Below, piece by piece: positions 8,879 to 17,129 of a DNA stretch of 64,000 nucleotides. A program made the position numbers and the translations under genes. Position 1 is the first letter of the stretch. The number at the start of each line of letters is the position of its first letter. The notes beneath the pieces are model-generated. The model was given only the letters and a program-made list of their open reading frames with translations, ran no database searches and was not told the DNA's origin. The stretch is from Acidobacteriaceae bacterium (lineage in GTDB: Bacteria > Acidobacteriota > Terriglobia > Terriglobales > Acidobacteriaceae), in the NCBI GenBank assembly GCA_003132405.1, contig PKXQ01000127.1, positions 1 to 64,000 on the forward strand. Direction: 5' to 3'.

Positions 8879-9311
8879 CGCTGCTGCGAACGCGAATGCG
8901 TTAATCGATACCGGCGCCATTCTCGCGCTGCTTGATCGAAGTGATCGCTGGCACAACGCCTGCGTCGAAGCATTCCGTCAACTGCGCCTTCCGCTGCTGA
9001 CCTCCGAGGCCGTGTTAACCGAACTATTCCATCTGGTTGGTGATTCACGCCATGAAACAGAAGCCGCTTGGAAGTTCGTCCGCTCAGGAGCCCTCGTCCT
9101 CGGCATAATCGAAGATGCCGAACTGCCGCACCTGCAAAGCTCGATGCCGCGCTATTGGGATCGGCCTATGGATTTCGCCGATGCGACGCTCGTCCATCTG
9201 GCAAAACGCGAATCTCTCTCCGTAGTTCTCACCGTCGACCAATCCGACTTCGCAACGTATCGCATAGAAGGAAAACGACAGTTTCGCGTGCTGCCGCGAA
9301 AGGGACCGTAG
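8868..9311 (+). CDS. PIN-domain ribonuclease toxin (VapC type)
   Basis: 147 residues with the PIN acidic residues in order: D14 (ALIDTGAIL), E52 (VLTELF), D105 (DFADATLV) and D124/D127 (TVDQSDF). VapC toxins are Mg-dependent RNases, many cutting tRNA or rRNA; the substrate cannot be read from sequence. The start overlaps the end of the antitoxin gene, so translation is probably coupled. The N-terminal eight residues are Ala-rich and precede the domain. Confidence 0.9.
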   Translation: MPASAAANANALIDTGAILALLDRSDRWHNACVEAFRQLRLPLLTSEAVLTELFHLVGDSRHETEAAWKFVRSGALVLGIIEDAELPHLQSSMPRYWDRPMDFADATLVHLAKRESLSVVLTVDQSDFATYRIEGKRQFRVLPRKGP

Positions 9312-9625
9312 CGCTTTGTGCCTGCCCCTTGCTCCGTCAATCCGCAAAAAGTGTTGCAGCCGTAAGCCCAGGGCTGAGTCACGGAGTTGGTGACGATCTG
9401 AAAAGATTGCTGCCGAAAGTCACCATTATTTCTTGACTAAGCGGCCATTTCTCAATAAGCGAAATCGCCAAGTTACAACTGCTAGGATCTCAACGCAGAG
9501 GCCGCCCATCCCCCGGGCGGCATTAAAAGGGCCGGACTATCCGAAACCCTGCGGCTCAGTCTGTTCACCGGCGAAAAGAAGCCCGATTCCGCCCAGTCAG
9601 AAAAGTCTCCAGCCCAATAACAATC
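9312..9625. other. Intergenic, one GC-rich hairpin, no gene seen
   Basis: About 310 bases between convergent vapC and the lipoprotein gene. The only clear structure is a hairpin, GCCGCCC (9501-9507) and GGGCGGC (9515-9521), followed by ATTAAAAG but no T-run. It may act as a terminator. No open frame here has a credible start or composition. Confidence 0.5.
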
Positions 9626-11215
9626 TCACTTTGTCGTCGTGACCGTCCGCAGGACAAGCCTGCTCGAATCACGGCGGACGGCTTGTGTCACGCCCCGCAC
9701 AGCGGCGGCAGAGTTCGCCTGCGGTGCTGCTGTCACTCCATCATTCACCTGCGCGCAATCCATTCGCAGCGTGCCGTTATCGTTAAACGCCAGCCCATAG
9801 AAGCGCAGCGTGCTGCCCGGCGCAAGCGCCTGCGTATTCAGCAGCTGAGTGTTGCTGTCGACGTAAACCTCGACTTGGCTCGGGTTGTTCAAGAGTGTGG
9901 TCTGCCCCTGCTGCACGGCTAAGGTCGGGAACAGGTCATAGGAAGCGAGGGAGACTGTGTAATCCGTAAAGTTGCCAGCCTGCTGCGAAGACACCACGGT
10001 CCCATTGATGGTCTGCGGGACCAGCGTGATCGTGTTCGCAGGGGTGTAAGTTCCCCCGCCGACTATAAATGTCGGCGAAGAAATGTCGACGTTCTGACCT
10101 GCCACCATGTTCGAGGCGGTGAAGCTGGGAACGAACGGCAAATTCTGCAGATTCGTAAGCTGGCCTGAGATGTTGAACGCGGCATTGGTGAAGTCGAAAT
10201 CGGGTATGTCCCAATAGTACCCGCTTTGTCCATCGAAGGATGTCAAAGGACCCAGTTCGGTACGCCCATACTGGGTAAGCACTGGGACTTCATTGGCAAT
10301 AAACATCAGAGGACCGCTGAACTCATTGATCGCCGAGGGATCTTCCACTGCAATTCGAGTCGCCAGCAGAGATCCGTCGGATTGGATCGCACCGTCCACA
10401 TTTAAGAACATTCCGGCGGAAAGAGCGGACGCGCCGCTGATGCCCTGAAACACCGTTTGGTTATTGGAACTCGCAGAAAGGGTTCTCGTCGTGCTCGTCC
10501 CAATCCCAAATGGTCCGCCCGCAATCGTGAGCGTCAAATTCGATCCTGTAACCGAAGCAACTTCCGCGTCGAGCCCGCTGATCTTGCCGTTTCCGGAGTT
10601 CGTCGGAGAAGGGGACAAGGCAAACGGAGTGAGATCGAAGGTCGGCGTCATAGAGAACCCTTCAAATGGAGGGGTTGTCCAGCAAGCGGGAAGAACTGCC
10701 GAACTGGAAACCTGCATGTTCAGCAGTAATGCCATGCTGCTGCCCGTAACCGTGATTGGTGACGCTAAATTTACCGTTGGGCCTTGATTAGCAATTGAAT
10801 AATTCACGATCCCGAGGCCGCCGCCTGGAACTTGCGCGATGCAGACGAAAAATACCGCCCCGAGCGTGGCCGTGGCGGAAGTGTAGATGTCCTGAGGAAC
10901 ATTGACGGTCGTCAGCGGCTCGATCCCTCCATTCAAGTGCATAAACTCGGAGGGTTGCTGCGACGATGACAATGTAACCGTCTTGCCCGACTGGCTGGTC
11001 AGCGTCAATGTCTGAAATTCCACGGCAAACTGCGTAACTTGGTCGTTCCCCGTGCCCGCGAGCAATACCGTTACTGAAGTATTTCCGCTCAGCTTCGGTG
11101 GAGTGGTTGCGTTGGAACCGCAGCCGGTGGTTATTCCGATGCCTAATAGCAATGTAAGAGTAAGCAGGAAATAAAAAGACGACGCTGAGGAAGCAGAAAA
11201 CCAGGATCCCTTCAT
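9626..11215 (-). CDS. Lipoprotein with DUF4382-like and DUF5666-like domains
   Basis: 529 residues. The signal peptide ends in a lipobox-like GITTGC with the lipidation Cys at residue 32. The N-terminal half (about 48-195: SVTVLLAGTGNDQVTQFAVE, then TLTSQSGKTVTL) resembles the DUF4382 domain. The second part contains a DUF5666-like block (GKISGLDAEVASVTGSNLTL, FLNVDGAIQSDGSL) and a likely second copy near residues 410-500. These are beta-rich, surface-attached proteins of unknown role, frequent in Acidobacteria. The ATG at 11215 is chosen because GGAGG lies 6 bases upstream; an upstream in-frame TTG at 11227 overlaps that site. Confidence 0.85.
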   Translation of the reverse strand: MKGSWFSASSASSFYFLLTLTLLLGIGITTGCGSNATTPPKLSGNTSVTVLLAGTGNDQVTQFAVEFQTLTLTSQSGKTVTLSSSQQPSEFMHLNGGIEPLTTVNVPQDIYTSATATLGAVFFVCIAQVPGGGLGIVNYSIANQGPTVNLASPITVTGSSMALLLNMQVSSSAVLPACWTTPPFEGFSMTPTFDLTPFALSPSPTNSGNGKISGLDAEVASVTGSNLTLTIAGGPFGIGTSTTRTLSASSNNQTVFQGISGASALSAGMFLNVDGAIQSDGSLLATRIAVEDPSAINEFSGPLMFIANEVPVLTQYGRTELGPLTSFDGQSGYYWDIPDFDFTNAAFNISGQLTNLQNLPFVPSFTASNMVAGQNVDISSPTFIVGGGTYTPANTITLVPQTINGTVVSSQQAGNFTDYTVSLASYDLFPTLAVQQGQTTLLNNPSQVEVYVDSNTQLLNTQALAPGSTLRFYGLAFNDNGTLRMDCAQVNDGVTAAPQANSAAAVRGVTQAVRRDSSRLVLRTVTTTK

Positions 11216-11417
11216 GAAATCCTCCAACCAACTGCCCCTTTATACTCCTTCATCCAAGCGAGCGCCTTTTTTTGAGGAGAGCTTTTATAAGTGGAAATCT
11301 GTCAAGTAATTTCTCAATACTCAGAGAAGTGTAAAAGCAGGTGTCTGATCAAGAGGCCATTGGCGGAGCCCTCGATTCCAGCGAGTCTTTCCCAGCTGTG
11401 GCAACATCGCGATTACA

Positions 11418-12072
11418 GTGCGCCGGGCTAAACCGGCATGAAGCAGAGAATGGAGAATTCTTACGAGTAAGGAGTAGCGATCCGCTCGGCCCCGAGTTTT
11501 GCGTTGGGTACCGTGAGGTGCACGGCGAAGCGTAAACAGGGGAATAGGTGGGGTGGGCTATAGAGCTCCGAAAAGATGCAACCCGGACGCCGACGACTTT
11601 GTAATGCTCGGAAGGCAACATGAACGGGGACGATAGTGCGAGTTCCCGGTCAGTCCGGCGTAGTCGAAGACCCCAGACACGCCTAGATACTTCATGCACG
11701 AGAACCGGGAGACCTCGGAGATGCCTGCGACGAAAATCAGTCGCAGGACGGCGGGAGAAGGCTCAGGCCACACGGCCCGCGTGTACGTCCCCGAGGAGTC
11801 ACACAGCGGCATAGTACCGATGAATCATTCGAACAAAGACGGAACATCGTTGGCGGAGAGTGAGGAGGGAAGGCCGTTGATCAAGGAGAACGCTCGTCAA
11901 CCTAACACGCACCCGACACAGAGCGGGAAGGGCGTGTCACAGGGGTGGGCGAGTGTGCGGACAAGCTGTTTCGCTTGGCCGTTACTCATCCGAGATAAGA
12001 ACCGGATGCGCTAATGAGCGCCCGTCCGGGTCCGTGCGGGGGGCAATCAGCGATGATTGTCCCTACCGCGAT
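11418..12072 (+). mobile_element. Internally deleted group II intron (degenerate)
   Basis: Three parts occur in the right order. (1) GC-rich, structured DNA without reading frames, beginning at a GTGCG (11418) that fits the GUGYG intron start. (2) A reading-frame remnant (11820-12014) matching the N-terminus of group II intron-encoded reverse transcriptases. (3) A domain V-like hairpin, core 12001-12031 (ACCGGATGCG... and ...CGTCCGGGT), followed by a domain VI-like hairpin (GGGCAATCA / TGATTGTCCC) and a CCTACCGCGAT end. About 1.5 kb of reverse-transcriptase coding sequence is missing. The catalytic-triad position of domain V reads AAC instead of AGC, so splicing is doubtful. The 5' end is uncertain: GTGTC at 11341 is an alternative. 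Confidence 0.7.
11820..12014 (+). pseudogene. Remnant of group II intron reverse transcriptase (N-terminus only)
   Basis: From the ATG at 11820 the frame reads DGTSLAESEEGRPLIKEN, then QPNTHPTQSGKGVSQGWASV. This is the characteristic leader of many group II intron maturase/reverse transcriptases (usual pattern: EGR.LxKENxxQPN.xRTQS, then SGLxxVR). Right after VR, where the RT fingers domain should begin, the frame passes into unrelated residues and runs into the domain V hairpin, stopping at 12012. The RT, maturase and any endonuclease domains are gone, so the element cannot move on its own. Confidence 0.72.
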
Positions 12073-12130
12073 CCAATTACGAAGGCTTCTCAGCTTAATC
12101 GCTGTTGGCTACAACCATCGAGGCACTCTG

Positions 12131-12454
12131 CTAGGGCCGAGTCGTTCCCTTGACCCTGTAAATCGCGTACCATGCTCCTGCCATCAAGCTGCCGGAAACC
12201 ACGCGCATGAATGTATGCATGCCAGCAAAGTAGCCTGCGTAGCCGGCGGCGCCGACCAGTTGTAAGAGCAACTGCCCAGCCGACCAAGCGCGGCGACACT
12301 TCGGCGATAGCCGTTCGCGCCAACCGCGCAATGCATCTAGCTGTTCTCTGAACAGGATTCCCTGTTCGAGACCATCCTCAAAATTGACTTTACCGCGTTC
12401 TCTCAGGATTGATTGTGAAGGCTGCAAGCGCTGGTCGAGTTCGGTCTCCGTCAT
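12131..12454 (-). CDS. Small hypothetical membrane protein
   Basis: 107 residues, not recognised. The N-terminal half is charged and helical (ETELDQRLQPSQSILRERG, then REQLDALRGWRERL); the C-terminal half is hydrophobic with two probable helices (about residues 58-76 and 82-99) and a basic tail. Codon use resembles neighbouring genes, which favours a real gene, but there is no clear ribosome-binding site. It starts about 60 bases beyond the intron remnant's 3' end and could itself be a fragment of a larger gene. Confidence 0.45.
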   Translation of the reverse strand: MTETELDQRLQPSQSILRERGKVNFEDGLEQGILFREQLDALRGWRERLSPKCRRAWSAGQLLLQLVGAAGYAGYFAGMHTFMRVVSGSLMAGAWYAIYRVKGTTRP

Positions 12455-12643
12455 ACGGATAATGGGGACCTTCCCTGGAGGAAGAACTCAACCCATATTC
12501 ACAAACCCAACATTGCTGGAAAAGTTGCTGGATCGCGACTCGAATCCGTATGCCGAGAGCCCGCCGAACTCCGCCGCCGTGACCCGGTTCAATGGCACAG
12601 GTTACTGGTCAATCACATGGTTTAACATCGGGGAGTTAACTCT

Positions 12644-14014
12644 TTAAGCCATCACAGCTTTCGTCTTCGCCACAGGATCAACCCGCAGCGTAAGCCCATC
12701 TACCTGCCTAACAACGACGTGCTCTCCTGCGGGAACGGGCGCGGTCGACACCGCGTCCCAAAGCTCGCCGTGTACGAAAACTTTTCCCGCTGGCGCGAGC
12801 ATAGTTTCCGCAATCCCAATCTCCCCAATCAATCCTTGTTCGCCGGTAACAACCTTGTTGCGCCGAGCCCGCACCGCAATCCCCATCAGGAACGCGGTGA
12901 TGATTCCCAGCGGGACAGCCACCGCAACCGCCGTCAGAAAGCGAACGCGCATCTCCGGAATCGGCCCGTCCACCAGCAGCAATCCGCCCAGGGTCAGCAG
13001 GACGATTCCGCCTGCCGTCAGCACTCCATGGCTGGCAAACTTCGCCTCGGCGGCAAAAAGAAGGAACGCAACCAGAATCATCGCCAGTGCGGCATAACGG
13101 ATCGGTAGCAGGTGCATGGCGAACGCCGCCAGCACAATAAAGATCACTCCGATCGTGCCCGGCACCACCGCACCCGGATGATTGAATTCGACATACAGGC
13201 ACAACGCCCCAATCATCAAAATAATCAGCGTGATGTTCGGATCCATGATGTACGAAAGAATCCGTTCCTTTAGCGTCATCTCATAATCACGTATCGGCTG
13301 ACCCACGAGATCGAGTGTCGTAGTCGCCCCATCGAAGCGTTTGAACCTCTTGTCGCTCATCTGGCGAAACAAATCCTGCTCGCTCGGCGCAACATACTCG
13401 ATCAGCTTCTTGTCGAGCGCCTCTTGCTCAGTAAACGACTTCGACTCGCGCACCGCGCTCTCCGCGAGTTCAACGTTCCGCCCGCGCCTGGTCGCCACGG
13501 AGCGCATCAGAGCAGCCGCGTCGTTCTCAATCTTCTTCATCATCGTGTCGTCGGGCTTGCCGTACAGAGTCACCGGGTGCGCCGCTCCAGCATTCGTTCC
13601 CGGCGCCATCGCCGCGACATCAGCGGCCTCAAGAATAAATATCCCCGCCGACCCCGCACGGCTTCCCGCCGGAGTCACATAAACAATCACCGGCACCGGC
13701 GACGCAACAATTTTGTCGATAATTTCGCGCGTAGACTCAACCAACCCGCCCGGCGTGTTCATCTCAATCAGCACCGCCTGATCTTTATCTCGGCTAGCCA
13801 CTTCCAGCGCGCGCTGAATATATTCCGCCGTAACCGGCTGTATAGCGTCGTCAACAACAATCTTCAAAACGTCAGCAGAACAGGAAGCAACCAGCAAGAA
13901 AGAAGTAAGCGCAGCGAGCCAAAGGCGAGATGCAAGGCGGGAATTGGAAATAGATAACCGAGAATCGAGAACTGAGAGCTGAAAGCTGAGAGCTGAAAGC
14001 TGAACTCGCTTCAT
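12644..14014 (-). CDS. NfeD-family membrane protein with ClpP-class Ser protease domain
   Basis: 456 residues. A signal-like N-terminus leads to a ClpP-like protease domain (about 55-235), with NTPGGLVESTREI for the oxyanion loop, nucleophile Ser in RAGSAGIFIL and a Lys in DTMMKKIEND. Four or five membrane helices (about 265-380) and a C-terminal OB-fold NfeD domain (about 390-450: GEIGIAETMLAPAGKVFV) follow. Members cleave stomatin-type partners; a stomatin-like protein is encoded at 7594, not adjacent. The start overlaps the upstream stop as ATGA (14011-14014), so translation is coupled. The first 35 residues are odd: they are encoded by period-7 AGCTGAR DNA repeats and read as heptapeptides (QLSALSF, QLSVLDS, RLSISNS). 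Confidence 0.93.
   Translation of the reverse strand: MKRVQLSALSFQLSVLDSRLSISNSRLASRLWLAALTSFLLVASCSADVLKIVVDDAIQPVTAEYIQRALEVASRDKDQAVLIEMNTPGGLVESTREIIDKIVASPVPVIVYVTPAGSRAGSAGIFILEAADVAAMAPGTNAGAAHPVTLYGKPDDTMMKKIENDAAALMRSVATRRGRNVELAESAVRESKSFTEQEALDKKLIEYVAPSEQDLFRQMSDKRFKRFDGATTTLDLVGQPIRDYEMTLKERILSYIMDPNITLIILMIGALCLYVEFNHPGAVVPGTIGVIFIVLAAFAMHLLPIRYAALAMILVAFLLFAAEAKFASHGVLTAGGIVLLTLGGLLLVDGPIPEMRVRFLTAVAVAVPLGIITAFLMGIAVRARRNKVVTGEQGLIGEIGIAETMLAPAGKVFVHGELWDAVSTAPVPAGEHVVVRQVDGLTLRVDPVAKTKAVMA
13953..14004. repeat. Period-7 AGCTGAR repeat inside the nfeD-like coding start
   Basis: At least five units of AGCTGAG/AGCTGAA, decaying into CGAGAATCGAGAACTGAG. Similar ACTGAGAACTGA strings occur in non-coding gaps at 32213-32243 and 41530-41560. 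Here the string is translated. Because 7 is not a multiple of 3, three units give a 21-base, seven-residue peptide repeat. Confidence 0.8.
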
Positions 14015-15630
14015 GGCTGCGCTTTCTCCGCAATCTTCGCCGCCAGCGCCCGCTTCATATCCTGGCCGGCGCCGTTTCCCGGCTCCAATTGCAGTACGCG
14101 ACTGATGTCTTGAGCGGCTGCCTCCATGCGATCTTCGCGCAAATCAAGGCGCGCAAGAATCAGGTAAGCGTCGGCCGATTCGCGAATACGGAGCGCGGCC
14201 TCAGCTTGCGCCCGGGCTTCGTGCGCGTCGCCGCGCGCCTCGTAGTCTTCCGCAAGTGCGGTCAGTGGTGCCGTGCTCGACGGATCGACTGCCGCGGCGT
14301 GCTGGAATTCCGCCTCCGCTTCCGCAGTGAATCCGTGCGCCAAAAGTTCCTTGCCCAGTTCGATGTGGTAGCGCGCGTGCGCATGAGGGTCGGAGAGCAC
14401 AAACCGCTGTTCCGCCCAACTCCCCATCTGTGTCGTCATCTGGCGGAAGGCGTCTTCCTCGTAATCGCGCTTGATCCGCTCAGCTCCAAGTTTCGTCGTA
14501 GCGCTGCTCGCAACGATGTGGCCCGCAACCGGCGCCAGCGAATCGAGCGTCGCTTTAGCTTCCGCATCGCCTGGCCGCCGTTCAAGCGTCGCCCGCAGTT
14601 CGCGCGCCGCGTCACTGTGATCGCCCGCCTGCGCCAGCGTCACCGCCAAATTAAAGTGATAGTCCGCGTCGCTGGGATCATTCTGAATCGCTCGCTCGAA
14701 ATAGTCGGCAGCCTTTTTCTGGCCGCGCCGCGCCGCCACCACTCCCAGATTGTTATAAACCTCCGCCAAAGGCAGCCGCGCCGCCACAAATTCAAACGCA
14801 TTCTCCGCCTTCGCGAAATCTCCATGCGCGTATGCGGCCAGGCCGAGATAGAAATTTGCCTCGCGCGCCACATTGGAAGAAGCCTGGATGTGTCCCAGCG
14901 CTGCTATTGCCTGCTCGTAATCGCGCTGCGCGTAATAAGTCTTGCCCAGTTCCAGCCAAGCCTCGGCATAGCCAGGATTGACGCGCACAGCATCGCGGTA
15001 ATGTTCCACTTTTTCCTCAGCCGTCGGGGCTAACATGCCGCGCACATAATTTTCCAGCGCGTCCAACCGCATCGGAACAGCGCTCGCAACATATCTATCT
15101 TTCGAAACAGAAAAGTCAGTCCGAATCAGGCGAAGTAAATCCCAAGCCAGCGCCGATTGCAGCGTGCCCAACTCTGCCAGCGGAGCGGATTCCGTGACCT
15201 CGGGCAAAAGTCGCGGAGCGCGCATGTCCAGCAATTGCGCACTCGCCGTCAAGCGGGCCCCGTCATATCGATATGATCCGAGCACGGCGTAATCCACATC
15301 CATCTGCTCGGCAATTCGATAAAGCGTAGCGCGCGAAGGATGAACGCCGGCCGGCACGCCCTGCCGATCGTAGGCGCGCAGCCGCTCTTCTCGGCTCACT
15401 ATATATAAGACCGGAGAGCTAAGTTGCTGGTGAAAAGTTTCAGGGAACGATTCGCCCAGCCACTCCAACCCCGGCGTCGGTGAAGCATTGGCGAAAGGAA
15501 TCACCACCACGGTCCTACCCACGGTGCGCGCATCGCTTCGACCGGAGTTTGCGCCGTCCTGCGCGCGAAGCGACGAGCCCAGACAGAAGATCAACGAAGC
15601 CACTAAGACGAAAACAGCGGAAGGTTTCAC
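14011..15630 (-). CDS. Exported TPR protein with TolB/FlgO-like N-terminal domain
   Basis: 539 residues. A signal peptide (about 1-24) precedes a domain beginning TVVVIPFANASPTPGLEWLG, running to LDMRAPRLLPEV, which resembles the TolB-N/FlgO-type domain. TPR units follow from about residue 205 to the end (NPGYAEAWLELGKTYYAQRD, DPSDADYHFNLAVTLAQAGD and others). This is a scaffold for protein contacts in the periplasm; no enzymatic motif is seen. GTG at 15630 is used; a TATAAT lies 9 bases before it, so the leader is very short. The downstream NfeD gene overlaps it by four bases, so the two proteins probably work together. Confidence 0.88.
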   Translation of the reverse strand: MKPSAVFVLVASLIFCLGSSLRAQDGANSGRSDARTVGRTVVVIPFANASPTPGLEWLGESFPETFHQQLSSPVLYIVSREERLRAYDRQGVPAGVHPSRATLYRIAEQMDVDYAVLGSYRYDGARLTASAQLLDMRAPRLLPEVTESAPLAELGTLQSALAWDLLRLIRTDFSVSKDRYVASAVPMRLDALENYVRGMLAPTAEEKVEHYRDAVRVNPGYAEAWLELGKTYYAQRDYEQAIAALGHIQASSNVAREANFYLGLAAYAHGDFAKAENAFEFVAARLPLAEVYNNLGVVAARRGQKKAADYFERAIQNDPSDADYHFNLAVTLAQAGDHSDAARELRATLERRPGDAEAKATLDSLAPVAGHIVASSATTKLGAERIKRDYEEDAFRQMTTQMGSWAEQRFVLSDPHAHARYHIELGKELLAHGFTAEAEAEFQHAAAVDPSSTAPLTALAEDYEARGDAHEARAQAEAALRIRESADAYLILARLDLREDRMEAAAQDISRVLQLEPGNGAGQDMKRALAAKIAEKAQP

Positions 15631-15665
15631 AACAAGTCAATTATATCGACAGTACGAGACATACA

Positions 15666-17039
15666 TCACGCCCGCCGTTTGTCTGCTGAAATTGGCGGCT
15701 CCATAGTCCTGCCCTTTTCGGCGTGAGATTCATGCTCCGTCCAGCCCGGCAATTCGTCGCTCCCCGTAATCAACCGCGCGCCCCGCTCGTAAGTGAGATA
15801 CGACCATGCCCACTGAATCATCACAATCATTCGATTGCGGAATCCAATCAGAAAAAGAATGTGAATGAAAAGCCATGCCAGCCAGGCAAAATAGCCGGAC
15901 AACTCGAACTTGCCAAACTGCGCGACAGCCGCCGCTCGCCCAATCGTCGCCAGGCTGCCCTTGTCGAAATAATGAAAATCGCGGCGCGGTTGATTTTCCA
16001 GGTCGCGCGCGATGATCTTCGCCACCCACTCTCCTTGCTGGATCGCGACCGGCGCAACTCCCGGCAGCATCCTGCCATTTTCGTCTTGCAGCGCCGCCAG
16101 ATCGCCAATCACAAACACTTCCTTATACCCGGGAATGCTGAGGTCACGCTGCACATGCACTCGCCCCGCGCGGTCGACCGTCGCCCCCAATTTTTGGCCA
16201 AGCGGCGAAGCCGCCACTCCCGCCGCCCATAAGATCACCGCCGCCGAAATCCTCTGATCCCCCGTCCAAACCGCGCCCGGCTCAACCCGCGTGACCATTT
16301 TAGAAGTGCGAACCTCTACGCCCAGATGATGCAGTTGCTCTTCTGCCTTGCGCGAAAGTTCCGCCGAATAAGCGGGCAACACGCGCGGACCGCCTTCAAT
16401 CAGCAGTATGCGGCTCTGCCGCGGATCGATCTTGCGAAACTCGCCATTGAGCGCGTGGCGCGCGATCTCGGCCAAAGTTCCGGCCAATTCGACGCCCGTC
16501 GGCCCACCCCCGACAACCACAAACTGCAGTGGCGATGCGCTCGTAGCGTCGTTACCAGCGGCCGACTCCTCCACTTTCCGCCGTTCCGCCAGTTCAAACG
16601 CCAGCAGCACGCGCCGCCGGATTTCCAGCGCATCCTCAACGGTCTTCAATCCCGGAGCCAGCGGCTCCCACTCATCATGGCCGAAATAAGCGTGGGTCGC
16701 GCCCGAAGCGATGATAAGAAAATCGTAATCGATCGCGTGTTCCTTCGTGATCACTTGCTTTTGTTCAAGATTGAAATCGACGACCTCTGCCAGCAGCACC
16801 TCAACATTTGAGTGCGAACTCAATATCCACCGTATAGGCGCGGCAATCTCTCCTGGAGACAGGCCGGCAGTGGCGACCTGATAGAGCAGCGGCTGAAAAG
16901 TATGATGGTTTCTCCGGTCAACAAGCGTTACCTGAATCGGAAGTCGCGCGATGCGCCGGGCAGCCGTCAATCCAGCAAAGCCAGCTCCCACAATCACGAT
17001 TCGAGGCCGCTCCTTGCCGGCCGTGGGTTGTGAAGTCAT
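15666..17039 (-). CDS. ndh: Type II NADH dehydrogenase (NDH-2 family FAD oxidoreductase)
   Basis: 457 residues from ATG 17039 (a second ATG at 17045 stands only two bases after a TATAGT -10-like element). FAD-binding Rossmann motif VIVGAGFAGLTAARR lies near the start, and NHHTFQPLLYQVATAGL is typical of NDH-2. The NAD-binding motif VVVGGGPTGVELAGTLAE is near residue 170, and VFVIGDLAALQDENGRMLPG binds the FAD tail. A C-terminal hydrophobic helix (LSGYFAWLAWLFIHILFLIG) anchors it to the inner face of the membrane. It passes electrons from NADH to quinone without pumping protons. The gene stands alone, divergent from the membrane protein at 17130. Confidence 0.95.
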   Translation of the reverse strand: MTSQPTAGKERPRIVIVGAGFAGLTAARRIARLPIQVTLVDRRNHHTFQPLLYQVATAGLSPGEIAAPIRWILSSHSNVEVLLAEVVDFNLEQKQVITKEHAIDYDFLIIASGATHAYFGHDEWEPLAPGLKTVEDALEIRRRVLLAFELAERRKVEESAAGNDATSASPLQFVVVGGGPTGVELAGTLAEIARHALNGEFRKIDPRQSRILLIEGGPRVLPAYSAELSRKAEEQLHHLGVEVRTSKMVTRVEPGAVWTGDQRISAAVILWAAGVAASPLGQKLGATVDRAGRVHVQRDLSIPGYKEVFVIGDLAALQDENGRMLPGVAPVAIQQGEWVAKIIARDLENQPRRDFHYFDKGSLATIGRAAAVAQFGKFELSGYFAWLAWLFIHILFLIGFRNRMIVMIQWAWSYLTYERGARLITGSDELPGWTEHESHAEKGRTMEPPISADKRRA

Positions 17040-17129
17040 CGCCATCTACTATAGAGATTCGTGAAGTCGTCCGGAGGACGAAAACAATTACGATGACGCA
17101 ATGTCCTATAAACTGCTTCTTCACACGCA

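Noticed and set aside
12500..12560. tRNA-like string (GACTCGAATCCG)
   Set aside because: Only the T-loop-like piece is present; no acceptor stem or anticodon arm could be built around it.
12384..12647. Small plus-strand frame before the NfeD gene
   Set aside because: Overlaps the more plausible minus-strand small gene, has no start signal and ends within a few bases of the opposite gene's stop.
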